Shown here: positions 36,672 through 46,219 of the stretch, piece by piece
Layout of the letters: each line of letters begins with the position of its first letter
Position numbering within the stretch: position 1 is the first letter of the stretch
NCBI GenBank assembly: GCA_002422395.1
Contig: DIUY01000005.1
Location: 12,907 to 76,906, forward strand
DNA: 64,000 nucleotides
Reading direction: 5' to 3'
Source of the DNA: Methylococcaceae bacterium UBA6146
GTDB taxonomy: Bacteria > Pseudomonadota > Gammaproteobacteria > Methylococcales > Methylomonadaceae
Program-made: the position numbers and the translations under genes
Notes under the pieces: generated by a model
What the model saw: the letters and a program-made list of their open reading frames with translations, nothing else
Told to the model about the DNA's origin: nothing
The model's database searches: none

Positions 36672-38105
36672 TCACCGCCACCCCCCACCTAAAGCCTTGT
36701 AAATGATTATGCTAGCCAAGCGTTGTTGCTTAACCACATTGATGAGTTCCAGACGGGATTGCAAAGCGCCCTGTTGGGCAACCAGCACTTCTAGGTAACT
36801 TGCCCGTGCATATTTGTGCAATTCGTTGGCGGTGGTGACGGATGCCGCCAACACCTTGTTTTGTTGGGTTTTTAGGGTGTTGATCTGTTGTAAGTTTTGG
36901 ATATTGGCGAGCTGGTTTGCCACTTCGACATAGGCGTTCAAAATGGTTTTCTGATAATTGTACAGGGCGGTCAGTTGGTTGGCTTTGGCGGTGTTGAACT
37001 GGGCTTCCAATGCGTTCCTATTGATGATGGGGGCAACCAAAGTCCCCATCACGGAATAGGCGATGGAGGCGGGTGACGAAAACAAAAATTCAGGGTTGAA
37101 GGCTTGGAAACCGAAACTGGCGGTGATGTTAAAGTTAGGGTAGAACGCTGCCTTTGCTGCTTTTAAATCAAACTTGCTGGCTTCAATTTGCAATTCCGCC
37201 TCACGAATATCTGGGCGGTTTGCCAATAATTCCGAAGGGAAGCCTGCCGAAATCTGTTTCGGGAGCGCGTCAAAGCCGATGTCCGTGGTGCGTTGGATGG
37301 CTTGCGGATAACGTCCTAACAGGAAATTAAGGGTGTTTTCGGTTTCGACGATTTGTTGCTGCAGCTTTTTTTCCAGTATCTGAGTGTTGAGCAGTTCGGC
37401 CTGGAATTGTTGTACCGCCAGTTCATTACCCCGGCCGGCTTCCTTTTGTACTTTGACGACTTCCAGTGCTTCTTGTTGTTTCTGGATGGTCTGGCGGACA
37501 ATGTCCAGTTCGTAATCCGACGCCAACAGTTGGTTATAGTAAACCGCCACATCGGCAACCAAGGCTGAAATGACAAATTTAGTGCCTTCAACGCTGGACA
37601 GGTAATTGGCAACCGCAGATTTGCGCTGGTTCCGCAATTTGCCCCAAATATCGACTTCCCAGGATGACTGTAGGCCTAAATACATATCAGGTAAGTTAAC
37701 AGGGACAGTTTGACCGGGGGTGATTTCGGTGGTCGCATTACCTGCGCCATCCATCGTGTACAGCCCGAACTTGCGCACGCCTCCCCCAACATTCAGGCCG
37801 ACTTGCGGCAACAGCGCACCATTGGCCAGTTTCACGCTGGAACGGGATATTTCAATGCGCTGCAAAGCCACTTGCAAATCCATGTTATTGCTAATGGCGG
37901 TGTCAATTAGTTTCAACAGGTGGGCATCAGCAAAATAGTCCCGCCAGTTGATGTTGGCGATTGAACGGGCGTTAGGTTTTGGGTCTTGAAACTTGGCGGG
38001 CATGGCTTTTTGGGGAAAGGACAGGTCAGTAGCTAGCGATGCACAAGCGCTTAAGACCATCGGTAACAACACCATAATCAGGGGGGAATAAATTCTACGC
38101 ATCAT
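36672..38105 (-). CDS. Outer-membrane efflux lipoprotein (OprM/NodT family)
   Basis: 477 aa. The lipobox LSAC gives a modified Cys at about residue 21. Two outer-membrane efflux repeats are seen, with ANRPDIREAELQIEASKFDLKAAKAAFYPN as the central signature (about residues 291-320) and long helical coiled-coil segments. It forms the trimeric exit duct of a tripartite RND pump. It is the last gene of the operon, 152 bp after the RND gene. Start codons at 38105 and 38102 are both ATG. Confidence 0.92.
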   Translation of the reverse strand: MMRRIYSPLIMVLLPMVLSACASLATDLSFPQKAMPAKFQDPKPNARSIANINWRDYFADAHLLKLIDTAISNNMDLQVALQRIEISRSSVKLANGALLPQVGLNVGGGVRKFGLYTMDGAGNATTEITPGQTVPVNLPDMYLGLQSSWEVDIWGKLRNQRKSAVANYLSSVEGTKFVISALVADVAVYYNQLLASDYELDIVRQTIQKQQEALEVVKVQKEAGRGNELAVQQFQAELLNTQILEKKLQQQIVETENTLNFLLGRYPQAIQRTTDIGFDALPKQISAGFPSELLANRPDIREAELQIEASKFDLKAAKAAFYPNFNITASFGFQAFNPEFLFSSPASIAYSVMGTLVAPIINRNALEAQFNTAKANQLTALYNYQKTILNAYVEVANQLANIQNLQQINTLKTQQNKVLAASVTTANELHKYARASYLEVLVAQQGALQSRLELINVVKQQRLASIIIYKALGGGWR

Positions 38106-38257
38106 TAAAGTATTAGGTAATCCTGCAATAAGAATGATAAGACCTTTGTCAAGTCATCCGCTAAAACGACTGCGAGTCCTGAGAGGACGGGCCGTCGTAC
38201 CCATAAAACCGCACACTTGACTTTTTACCCATCATTCCGATGCAGGACTACGCAGTA

Positions 38258-41200
38258 TTAAAGGGTTTCAGTAAATGCCAGCTCTTCTTTTTTGCCCTTG
38301 CGGCGGTGCTTATCAGCCGTGCTGGCAAACACCACATACAGCCCCGGAATGACGATGACCCCGAAGACCGTGCCAAAAATCATGCCGCCCGCCGCCGCCG
38401 AACCAATAGTGTTGTTGCCTATTTCGCCAGCACCTGAGGCAAACATGAGCGGAATAAGTCCGGCAATAAACGCAAACGAGGTCATTAAGATAGGCCGCAA
38501 ACGTAGCACGCCTGCTTCAATAGCCGCCTCAAAAGGCGATTTCCCCTGCCGATGTTTCAAGGTGGCGAATTCAATAATCAAGATGGCGTTTTTACCGAGA
38601 ATACCAATGAGCATAATCATCGCGATTTGCGCATAGATATTGTTTTCCAAGCCCATCACCATCAATAAAAACAAGGCCCCGAAAATGCCTATTGGCAGGG
38701 ACAAAATCACCGCCAACGGCAACAGGAAGCTTTCATATTGCGCGGCGAGCAACAGGTAAACGAACAACAGGCAGATCACAAAAATATAAATGGCCTGGTT
38801 GCCTGCGTTGGCTTGGTCGCGTGATGACCCGGCCCAATCATAACCAAAACCTTTCGGCAGTTTTTGCGCGGCAACGTCTTTGATGGCGGCAATGGCTTGC
38901 CCGCTGCTGTAGCCTTGGGCGGGTTGCCCGTTGACCATCGCCGACGTGTACATGTTGTAGCGCGTCACCTGCTCCGGCCCATAGACTTTTTCAATGCTGA
39001 GAAACGACGAGAAAGCCACCATTTCCCCCGCTTCATTCTTGATGTACAGCTTCATCAGGTCATGAGGTTGGGCGCGGTATTCGGGCAATGCCTGCACCAT
39101 GACGCGGTACATTTGTCCGAAGCGGATGAAGTTGGTCGCATATTCACTGCCGATAAGGGTTTGCAGAGTGCTCATGGCATTGTCGGCGGTAATGCCTTTT
39201 TGCGCGGCCTTGTCACCATCAATATGCAATAACAATTGCGGGAAATTGGCGTTAAACGTAGTGAAAGCGTTGGCTATTTCGGGGCGTTTGTTGAGTTCGT
39301 CGACAAAGCTGTCCGCCACTTTTTGGGTTTGGGCCAAGTCGCCCGAACCGGTTTTGTCCAGCAAACGCATTTCAAAGCCGCTGGAATTACCGTAACCGGG
39401 CACGGGCGGCGGGGTAAAAAACTCAATGCTGCCATCTTTGATATGCCGGGTTTTTTCTTCGAGGACGCTGATAATGTCTTTATCGGATAAGGCCCGTTGT
39501 TCCCAGTTTTTTAAACTGATCAAATTCATGCCATAAACCGCGCCCGTACCATCGGAAAGTACGCTAAACCCAGCTAGGCTGGACACCGAATTGACGCCCT
39601 CCACACCCAACGCGATGCTTTGCACTTCATTGACGACTTTTTCGGTGCGCTCAAGGGTCGCACCGACGGGCGTAGTGATGTTGGCGTAAATCGTGCCCTG
39701 GTCTTCCTCCGGGATAAAACCTGACGGCACTCTAGCCCCTATCAGGCCAGCACCCACCGAAAACGCCAATAATAGCCCAAAGGTAACCAGCCTACGGTTG
39801 GCGATTGCGCCGATCAATTGCTTGTAGTTATCAGAAAGGGCGTCGTAACGGCGGTTAAATCCGGCAAAGGCTTTTGGTAACCCCGATGTCTTATGGGTTT
39901 TATCGTGATGGGGTTTTTTAAGGAACAGGGCGCAGAGCGCGGGGGTCAGCGTGAGCGCAGTGACCCCTGACAGGACAATGGAAACCGCCATGGTCAGGGA
40001 AAATTGCCGATAAAATATCCCGGTGGGGCCGTCCATAAAAGCGACTGGCAAAAACACCGCCGACATTACCAGCGTGATGGCGATAATCGCCCCGCTAATT
40101 TCGCGCATCGCCTGTTCGGTGGCTTTGAGCGGCCCGATGTCTGAATGCTCCATTTTGGCATGTACCGCTTCGATGACGACAATGGCGTTGTCGACCACGA
40201 TCCCAATCGCCAGCACCAACGCAAACAAGGTGATGAGGTTAAGCGAGAAGCCCATTAATTGCATGAAGAAAAACGTGCCGACCAGCGACACCGGAACGGC
40301 CAAAATGGGGATGATGGTGGAACGGACATCTTGCAAAAACACAAACACCACTAAAGCCACCAACAGAAACGCTTCGATTAAGGTTTTAATCACTTCATGG
40401 ATGGAGGCGTCCAAAAACTCCGACACATCATAGCTTAAGGAATAGTCCATTCCCGGTGGAAAAGAGTTGGCTTTAATATCAGCCATGGTTTGCTTAATGT
40501 TAGCGATCACTTCTTTGGCGTTGCTGCCGGGGCGCTGCTTTAACATAATCGCGGCAGAAGGCTTGCCGTTTTCTTTGGAAAGCACATCATAATCCTGCGA
40601 ATCAAATGCGACTTCGGCAACCTCTTTGAGGCGCAAAACTTCACCATCCGCTGTGCTGCTTAAAACGATGTTTTCATACGCTTCTTGGGTGTTGTGCTTG
40701 CCGGTATATCTTAAAACGTATTGCAGCGCCTGTGCGTCTTTACCGGAACTCTCACCTATTTTACCCGGTGCGGCCTCGACATTTTGCGCCCTTAATTTTT
40801 CAATGATCTCGGTTGCGGAAATGTTATACATCACTAACTTGTCGGGCTTCAGCCAAACCCGCATCGCGTATTCCCTGGCTCCCATAATATCGGCAAAGCC
40901 TACGCCTTCTATTCGTTTGAGTTCCCTCAAGACATTAATGTCGGTGAAGTTGTACAGGAATTTTTCGTCTAAGGTCGGGTCAGAACTGAGGATGTTCACG
41001 TACAACAGCATACTGTTTTGGACTTTTTCAACGATGACCCCGGCTTTGATGGCTTCTTCCGGCAACTCATCCAATACCGAAGACACTCGGTTTTGCACGT
41101 TGACCGAAGCAACTTCCGGGTCGGTGCCAGCCTTAAAAATGATCTGTATGACACTGACACCATCATTGCCGGAAACGGATGACATATAGGCCATGCCGGG

Positions 41201-41419
41201 CACGCCGTTGATGGCCCGCTCAAGCGGTGTCACCACCGCCCTAACGCAGGCTTCGGCATTCGCGCCGATAAATTTGGTCGTGACATTGACCTCCGGCGGG
41301 GCAATGTCGGGAAATTGCGTGATAGGCAGCTTGGTTAAAGATAACAAGCCCACCAAGGTGATGAGCACCGATATGACGATGGACAGTACCGGACGATGAA
41401 TAAATTTAGCGGTCATCAT
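38258..41419 (-). CDS. RND efflux transporter (AcrB/MexF-like, HAE1)
   Basis: 1053 aa, normal size, with 12 membrane helices and two large periplasmic loops. The TM4 proton-relay motif is AIGIVVDNAIVVIEAVHAK: the second Asp of the AcrB DD pair is Asn, as in a subset of the family. TM10 has the conserved Lys in MLIGILGKNAILIIEFA. It exports drugs or other lipophilic compounds using the proton gradient. It is preceded after 2 bp by the adaptor gene. The substrate cannot be told from sequence. Confidence 0.95.
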   Translation of the reverse strand: MMTAKFIHRPVLSIVISVLITLVGLLSLTKLPITQFPDIAPPEVNVTTKFIGANAEACVRAVVTPLERAINGVPGMAYMSSVSGNDGVSVIQIIFKAGTDPEVASVNVQNRVSSVLDELPEEAIKAGVIVEKVQNSMLLYVNILSSDPTLDEKFLYNFTDINVLRELKRIEGVGFADIMGAREYAMRVWLKPDKLVMYNISATEIIEKLRAQNVEAAPGKIGESSGKDAQALQYVLRYTGKHNTQEAYENIVLSSTADGEVLRLKEVAEVAFDSQDYDVLSKENGKPSAAIMLKQRPGSNAKEVIANIKQTMADIKANSFPPGMDYSLSYDVSEFLDASIHEVIKTLIEAFLLVALVVFVFLQDVRSTIIPILAVPVSLVGTFFFMQLMGFSLNLITLFALVLAIGIVVDNAIVVIEAVHAKMEHSDIGPLKATEQAMREISGAIIAITLVMSAVFLPVAFMDGPTGIFYRQFSLTMAVSIVLSGVTALTLTPALCALFLKKPHHDKTHKTSGLPKAFAGFNRRYDALSDNYKQLIGAIANRRLVTFGLLLAFSVGAGLIGARVPSGFIPEEDQGTIYANITTPVGATLERTEKVVNEVQSIALGVEGVNSVSSLAGFSVLSDGTGAVYGMNLISLKNWEQRALSDKDIISVLEEKTRHIKDGSIEFFTPPPVPGYGNSSGFEMRLLDKTGSGDLAQTQKVADSFVDELNKRPEIANAFTTFNANFPQLLLHIDGDKAAQKGITADNAMSTLQTLIGSEYATNFIRFGQMYRVMVQALPEYRAQPHDLMKLYIKNEAGEMVAFSSFLSIEKVYGPEQVTRYNMYTSAMVNGQPAQGYSSGQAIAAIKDVAAQKLPKGFGYDWAGSSRDQANAGNQAIYIFVICLLFVYLLLAAQYESFLLPLAVILSLPIGIFGALFLLMVMGLENNIYAQIAMIMLIGILGKNAILIIEFATLKHRQGKSPFEAAIEAGVLRLRPILMTSFAFIAGLIPLMFASGAGEIGNNTIGSAAAGGMIFGTVFGVIVIPGLYVVFASTADKHRRKGKKEELAFTETL

Positions 41420-41421
41420 AA

Positions 41422-42546
41422 TTATGGCTTTGCTTGGTCTTGGGTGCTTAAGGACATGGCATTGGCCAAATCAACCTCAACAGCCTCTATTTTGATGCCA
41501 TCCTTAACATTCGCTACGCCCTCGAACAGTATCTTGTCGTCTTTAGACAAACCGGCTTCCACGGCATAAAAATCCGGGAAACGCATTTTGGGGATAATAT
41601 TCCTTTGCTCCAGCACACCATCCGGCTTTACGACAAACACATAGATTTTGTCCTGAATTTCAAACGTGGATTTTTGTGGGATAAGCAAGGCATCTTTCAG
41701 TTGCTGGTTGACCACGACCTTGCCGTTCGCCCCATGTTTTAAAATGCCCTCCGGGTTTGTAAACCTAGCCCTTAAGGCAATATTGCCGGTGGCGTGGTCG
41801 AATTCACTTTCAATCATTTCGATGTTGCCTTCATGGCCGTAAAGCGTTTGGTTGGCGAGTTTTAAGCCCACGGTTTTGGCCCATTGCCCTTGATTGCCGA
41901 TGGTGTTTAGGTAATCGGCTTCTGATAAATTGAAATAGGCGAACACTTCACGGTTATCGGAAATCGAGGTCAACATATCGCCTTCAGCCAACAAACTGCC
42001 GACTTTGTTGGGGATACGGTTGATAACGCCCTGGTAGGGCGCTTTTATGTGGGCAAATGACAGTTGCAAAGCGGCCTGTTCTTTGTGAGCCAATACCTCT
42101 TCCGCGTCGGCCCTTAAGGCATCTGTTTTGGCTTTTATGACATCAAGTTCCGTTGCCGAGACAAGGTTTTTTTCAACCAGCAATTTGACATTTTTTAATT
42201 CAACTTCGGACACCTTGACATCAGCGACGGCGCTTTTATAAGCCGCATCCGCCTTTTGCAATTCTTTTTGGGATTCCAAAAGGTTAAGTGAAAAGAGTGG
42301 CTGGCCTTCCTTTACCGGCTGGCCTTCGTCGACATAAATTTTTTCAAGGTAACCCTTAACCTTGCTGCGCACCTCCGCATGTTTCACCGACTGGATTTCG
42401 GCGACATATTCGACACTGTAAGCGGTGTCTTTTACGATGGGCTTCACCACCTGGTAAGGGACGGCTTTTTTATCCGCTTCTTTTGGGGGCGTGCAGGCCA
42501 CCATAATGAAACACAATGCGGGTAACAGTAATGGGCTATTTTTCAT
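41422..42546 (-). CDS. RND periplasmic adaptor lipoprotein (MexE/AcrA-like)
   Basis: 374 aa. The lipobox MVAC places the modified Cys at about residue 18. The barrel/lipoyl pieces are VRSKVKGYLEKIYVDEGQPVKEGQPLFSL (about 61-89) and QLSFAHIKAPYQGVINRIP, with a helical hairpin between them. It links the inner-membrane pump to the outer-membrane duct. It is the first gene of the minus-strand operon, about 200 bp downstream of a sigma-54-type promoter. Confidence 0.94.
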   Translation of the reverse strand: MKNSPLLLPALCFIMVACTPPKEADKKAVPYQVVKPIVKDTAYSVEYVAEIQSVKHAEVRSKVKGYLEKIYVDEGQPVKEGQPLFSLNLLESQKELQKADAAYKSAVADVKVSEVELKNVKLLVEKNLVSATELDVIKAKTDALRADAEEVLAHKEQAALQLSFAHIKAPYQGVINRIPNKVGSLLAEGDMLTSISDNREVFAYFNLSEADYLNTIGNQGQWAKTVGLKLANQTLYGHEGNIEMIESEFDHATGNIALRARFTNPEGILKHGANGKVVVNQQLKDALLIPQKSTFEIQDKIYVFVVKPDGVLEQRNIIPKMRFPDFYAVEAGLSKDDKILFEGVANVKDGIKIEAVEVDLANAMSLSTQDQAKP

Positions 42547-42748
42547 TTCGGATGCTTATATTGATGTGGGGCTATTGAGTAGAAACAGCCGGCTCGCCAA
42601 TGGTTATTGAAAAAGGATTAGCGGGTTTTGGCGAAACAACAGGCGGCAGGGGATCAAAGTCTTTGCCGAGGCAGCTTGCCGGAGGAAAATGTATAAACGG
42701 ATAACAACGCATAGGCAGGTTTTTTGGTTTTCGGATTCATTGTTAGTT

Positions 42749-42764
42749 AACAATAAACGTGCCA
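42749..42764 (-). promoter_or_regulatory. Sigma-54 promoter for the efflux operon
   Basis: On the minus strand the sequence TGGCACG-TTTA-TTGTT closely fits the -24/-12 consensus (TGGCACG-N4-TTGCW). Transcription would start near 42738 and run into the adaptor gene. The adjacent divergent genes encode a kinase and a sigma-54-dependent activator, which supports the call. Confidence 0.7.
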
Positions 42765-42809
42765 AATACTCTTTTATTTTATATAGGGTTTTCCAATAGA
42801 TTGAACATA

Positions 42810-42930
42810 TTGTTTTTATTTAAAAATAAACAACTTCACTGGCGAGGGTAGCCAACCTTGCCGAGGCTTTGAAATGGCTGTTAGCCACCTGTGTGTTGCG
42901 ATATACTTCAACACTGTTGCAAATTACAAC
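42810..42930. promoter_or_regulatory. Candidate enhancer sites for the sigma-54 activator
   Basis: Two near-palindromes lie 50-170 bp upstream of the sigma-54 promoter: an AT-rich 24-bp one at 42810-42833 (two mismatches) and GTTG-N7-CAAC at 42916-42930. Either may bind the Fis-type HTH of the regulator. The rest of the 394-bp divergent gap (42547-42940) holds no gene. Confidence 0.4.
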
Positions 42931-42940
42931 ATCACTTCTT

Positions 42941-44410
42941 ATGCGCATTGCCACTAAGCTGACCCTATCTTTAACGACCATTGGTTTGGTCACTTTCATT
43001 GCTTATGGCTTTTACAACCTGTTGACCGAACGGCATGACCTTGCCCTAGATATTAGCCAACAAACCCAGTTATTAGGTAAAAGCCTCCAAATCGCTATCG
43101 AAAAAGCGGTCAGGGATAAGCGATTGGCTGACATAGAGGAATTGCTGAAAGGGCTTGAACAAATTGAACCGGACTTGAAAATCCGTATTTATGACCAGCA
43201 AGGCGAGATATTTCCTGATGCCATTGGCAACGTTTTTGAAAAGGCGTTTCATGACAGGCTGCAAACGGCCTTAAAAAATGAAAACAACGCCCCTTTTTTC
43301 TACCCTTTGGAAGACCCCGAAACCATTACCGTGCTGTTGCCTTTACAAAATGAACGGGGTGAAAGGTTTAGGGTTTTGGCTGTTGTGCGCACACTGGGCG
43401 AGATGCGCCGTGACCTTGAAGCCACGCGCAGCAATTTACTGGTTTCTGTCGCCGCTTTCATTATGATTGCCGTGCCGCTGTGTACGCTGATTTGTTGGGT
43501 TTATATTGGCTGGCCGCTTAAACGACTGATTGGCGGGATGGCACGTATCAAGGAAGGCAACTTTTCCCCCCTCCCGTTAAAAAAACAACAAGACGAAATT
43601 GGCGTCCTGTTGGTGGCGTTCAATAACATGGCGACGGAGTTGGAAAATGCACGGCGCAAGCTCAAAGAAGAGGCGCAATCGCGCAGCCACCTCCAGATTG
43701 CGTTGCAGGAAGCGGACAAGCTCATCACCATAGGCCAATTGTCGGCGGGGCTGGCGCATGAAATCGGCTCGCCATTGCAGGTGTTAAAAGGCCGTGCCGA
43801 GTATTTGCAAATGGGTGCGGCCCAGCCTGAAGATATCATCCGTAACGCCCAGATCATGGCCTCCCAAGCCGAACGGATTACCCGCATCGTCCAGCAACTC
43901 TTGGAATTCACCCGCCGCCGCCCGCCCAATTTCAGCCGTTGCGACCTGCGTGTGCCAGTGGATGCGGTGCTGAACTTATTGGAGTATGAGGCACTGCGCA
44001 AGCAAGTGGAAATCCGTTTTGAAGCGGACAGTGACCTCCCGATGATCTTTGCCGATAGCGACGGCATCCAACAAATTGTTTTGAACCTGATCACCAACGC
44101 GCTTGCTGCAACCGCTTCAGGAGGCCATATTGCCGTCACTGCCGTCTGTGCGCAAACGCCAGGCGGGCCAGCGGTCAGGTTGACCGTGAAGGATGATGGC
44201 TGTGGCATGTCCGCAGATGTGTTTGGGCGGGCGTTTGAACCTTTTTTCACCACCCGCCACGGGCAAGGCGGTGTCGGGCTGGGGTTGGCCGTCGCACGTA
44301 GTATTGCCGTTGCCCACAAGGGCAGTATCACAGCCGAAAGTGCGCCGGGCGAAGGCAGCATAATCATCGTCTTATTGCCCATAGGGGAGGAACACTATGG
44401 CATCGCTTAA
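42941..44410 (+). CDS. Membrane sensor histidine kinase (NtrB/ZraS-like)
   Basis: About 489 aa from ATG 42941; an in-frame ATG at 42869 has a better ribosome site but adds 24 atypical residues. TM1 is at about 7-27 and TM2 at about 165-190, with a periplasmic sensor of about 135 aa between them. HAMP follows (RLIGGMARIKEGNF), then the H-box SAGLAHEIGSPLQ with His273. N-box is NLITNALAAT, G1 DDGCGMS and G2 GGVGLGLAVA. It phosphorylates the sigma-54-dependent regulator encoded next (14-bp overlap). It likely senses a periplasmic or membrane stress that calls for the efflux pump. Confidence 0.92.
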   Translation: MRIATKLTLSLTTIGLVTFIAYGFYNLLTERHDLALDISQQTQLLGKSLQIAIEKAVRDKRLADIEELLKGLEQIEPDLKIRIYDQQGEIFPDAIGNVFEKAFHDRLQTALKNENNAPFFYPLEDPETITVLLPLQNERGERFRVLAVVRTLGEMRRDLEATRSNLLVSVAAFIMIAVPLCTLICWVYIGWPLKRLIGGMARIKEGNFSPLPLKKQQDEIGVLLVAFNNMATELENARRKLKEEAQSRSHLQIALQEADKLITIGQLSAGLAHEIGSPLQVLKGRAEYLQMGAAQPEDIIRNAQIMASQAERITRIVQQLLEFTRRRPPNFSRCDLRVPVDAVLNLLEYEALRKQVEIRFEADSDLPMIFADSDGIQQIVLNLITNALAATASGGHIAVTAVCAQTPGGPAVRLTVKDDGCGMSADVFGRAFEPFFTTRHGQGGVGLGLAVARSIAVAHKGSITAESAPGEGSIIIVLLPIGEEHYGIA

Positions 44411-45770
44411 TCAAACTATCCAAGAACGCAAGCAGTTGCTGGTTATTGATGATGACTGCGGTGTGGTTGACTACTTGCTGGAAATGCTCACCGCCAATGG
44501 TTATGGCGTGAGCGGCGAATCCGACCCGCACCAGGCTTTGTTGCGGCTTGAAGCGGAGAATTTCGATTTGGTGGTCAGCGATATTGAAATGCCAGGACTG
44601 CGTGGATTGGATTTGATGTCAGCGATCCATGCCCGAAAACCGGGGCAGTTGGTGCTGCTGATGACGGCTTTCGGGAGCATTGATCTGGGCATCCAAAGCT
44701 TACAAGCCGGAGCCTGTGGTTTTGTCACCAAACCGTTTTCATTTAATGACCTGCTGGCGGCGGTTGCAAAAGCCTTTCGGGACCGCGCCATGCACCGGGA
44801 GATTGTCCGGGTGGCTAACACTGGAGGGAAGCTTGTCCCGAAAGCATTGATTGCCGAAAGCCCTAACATGCAAAAAATATTGCAACTTGCCAACCGTGCT
44901 GCGCAAATTGATTCCCCAGTCTTGCTGACAGGGGAAAGCGGTGTTGGAAAAGGCGCGCTAGCCCTTTTCATCCACGAGCAAAGCGCACGCTGCAATGGGC
45001 CTTTTTTACAAATCAACTGTGCGGCCTTGCCGTTTTCCTTGGTGGAAAGCGAATTGTTTGGGGTCTGCAAAGGTGCTTATACGGACGCGCGTGAAAACCG
45101 TTCGGGGCTGTTTGCCGAAGCGAAAGGCGGCACCTTGTTCCTGGACGAAATTGGCGAAATGCCTCTGGCGATCCAGCCTAAACTATTGCAGGTGTTGGAA
45201 ACCGGCAAAGTAAGGCCAGTCGGTTCCGGTGGCGAAGTGGCGACCGATGTGCGGATTATCGCCGCCACTAACCAACCCATTGAAAAGGCGGTGCAAAACG
45301 GCCTGATGCGGGCCGACTTATATTATCGGTTGAATGTCATCCGTCTGGATGTCCCGCCCTTGAGGGAACGTTTGGCCGATATGGACAAGTTGGTGGACTA
45401 TCTGTTACAAAACGCCCAAACCAAGCTCCGGCGGCAAATCCTCGGCATATCGGCTGAGGCGATGCGTTGGATTCGTGCCTATTCCTGGCCAGGCAATGTG
45501 CGCGAGTTGGCAAATACGCTGGAGCGGGCGGTGGCATTGGCCGAACACGACACCATCTTGCTGGAGGATTTGGCCCAGGCAACCCAATTGCCGGTTGAAG
45601 ACAATTTCCTTGGCAATGCCGAAAACCAATCAATGTCCTTGGCGGAATTGGAAATGGCCTACATCCGCCGGGTTTTATTGACAACGCAGGGCAATAAGGC
45701 GCAAGCGGCTAAAATATTAGGCATTGACAGGGGTACGCTTTACCGGAAATTGGAAGAGGGGCAAGGTTAA
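44397..45770 (+). CDS. Sigma-54-dependent response regulator (NtrC family)
   Basis: 457 aa. The receiver domain has Asp62 (VVSDIEMPG). The AAA+ domain has Walker A GESGVGKG (about 179-186) and Walker B LFLDEIGE (247-254). The sigma-54 contact loop reads GAYTDA (226-231) instead of GAFTGA. A Fis-type HTH ends the protein (NKAQAAKILGIDRGTLYRKL). It opens sigma-54 promoters on phosphorylation. The obvious target is the divergent RND operon. The loop variant keeps the key Thr but has Asp for the second Gly, as in some natural relatives. Confidence 0.93.
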   Translation: MASLNQTIQERKQLLVIDDDCGVVDYLLEMLTANGYGVSGESDPHQALLRLEAENFDLVVSDIEMPGLRGLDLMSAIHARKPGQLVLLMTAFGSIDLGIQSLQAGACGFVTKPFSFNDLLAAVAKAFRDRAMHREIVRVANTGGKLVPKALIAESPNMQKILQLANRAAQIDSPVLLTGESGVGKGALALFIHEQSARCNGPFLQINCAALPFSLVESELFGVCKGAYTDARENRSGLFAEAKGGTLFLDEIGEMPLAIQPKLLQVLETGKVRPVGSGGEVATDVRIIAATNQPIEKAVQNGLMRADLYYRLNVIRLDVPPLRERLADMDKLVDYLLQNAQTKLRRQILGISAEAMRWIRAYSWPGNVRELANTLERAVALAEHDTILLEDLAQATQLPVEDNFLGNAENQSMSLAELEMAYIRRVLLTTQGNKAQAAKILGIDRGTLYRKLEEGQG

Positions 45771-45867
45771 TCCGCTTGGCTCTTTTATTCGCCAATTTCT
45801 CCCAACGCGTTTTTCTGCGAGGCAGGAAAATAACTTCCGTCTCCCAACACCGGCAACCCTACATGCT

Positions 45868-45963
45868 TTGCCTGCGCCGCAACGCAAGGTGGTGCGGGAA
45901 GTTATCGAGGCGTTTGTTAAAGCCTTTCCCGCCGAATCTGCCAACGGGCAGGACAAAAAATGA
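45868..45963 (+). pseudogene. Duplicated 3' end of the HTH regulator gene
   Basis: About 31 codons (LPAPQRKVVREVIEAFVKAF and the tail to the stop) match the end of the gene at 35858-36277 nearly base for base. No HTH-coding part precedes it; the frame simply runs on from unrelated sequence. It is a leftover of the duplication that flanks the efflux block. Confidence 0.8.
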
Positions 45964-46219
45964 TGGGATGGGTTTGGGTATTGTTTGCTAGAGCGGCGTT
46001 AGCCTTGTCGGGCGCGTGGGTGGATTCATGAAATGACGGTGTTGCTTTTCCTTAAGCCAACAGTATTGTATATTGCTTGCCCTGTAGGCGGGGATTGTTA
46101 GGGTGATGCCCACTGGCCTGTTTGCAGCCAGACAGGTTTGGCTAAAGCTTTGCCGGACACCTAAGCTACGCAGGAATTATTTATGCCCACCATCACGCAG
46201 TTATCGCAATTGGATTTAG
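45868..46219. repeat. Right direct repeat of the 9.5-kb efflux block
   Basis: Part A (45868-45972) and part B (46137-46219) match 36182-36286 and 36287-36369. Here they are separated by 164 bp not present in the left copy. Part B covers the leader and first codons of the intact uma2 gene. Recombination between the copies would remove 36370-45867 or nearby bounds. Confidence 0.85.

Noticed and set aside
38258..41419. Loss of function of the RND pump because of Asp-Asn in TM4
   Set aside because: The VDNAIVVIE form is found in a natural subset of the family and the rest of the protein is complete, so it is probably active.
45724..45963. 79-codon frame after the sigma-54 regulator
   Set aside because: Its first part is the regulator gene read in another frame, and its end is the duplicated HTH tail. 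It is a chance joining, not a gene.
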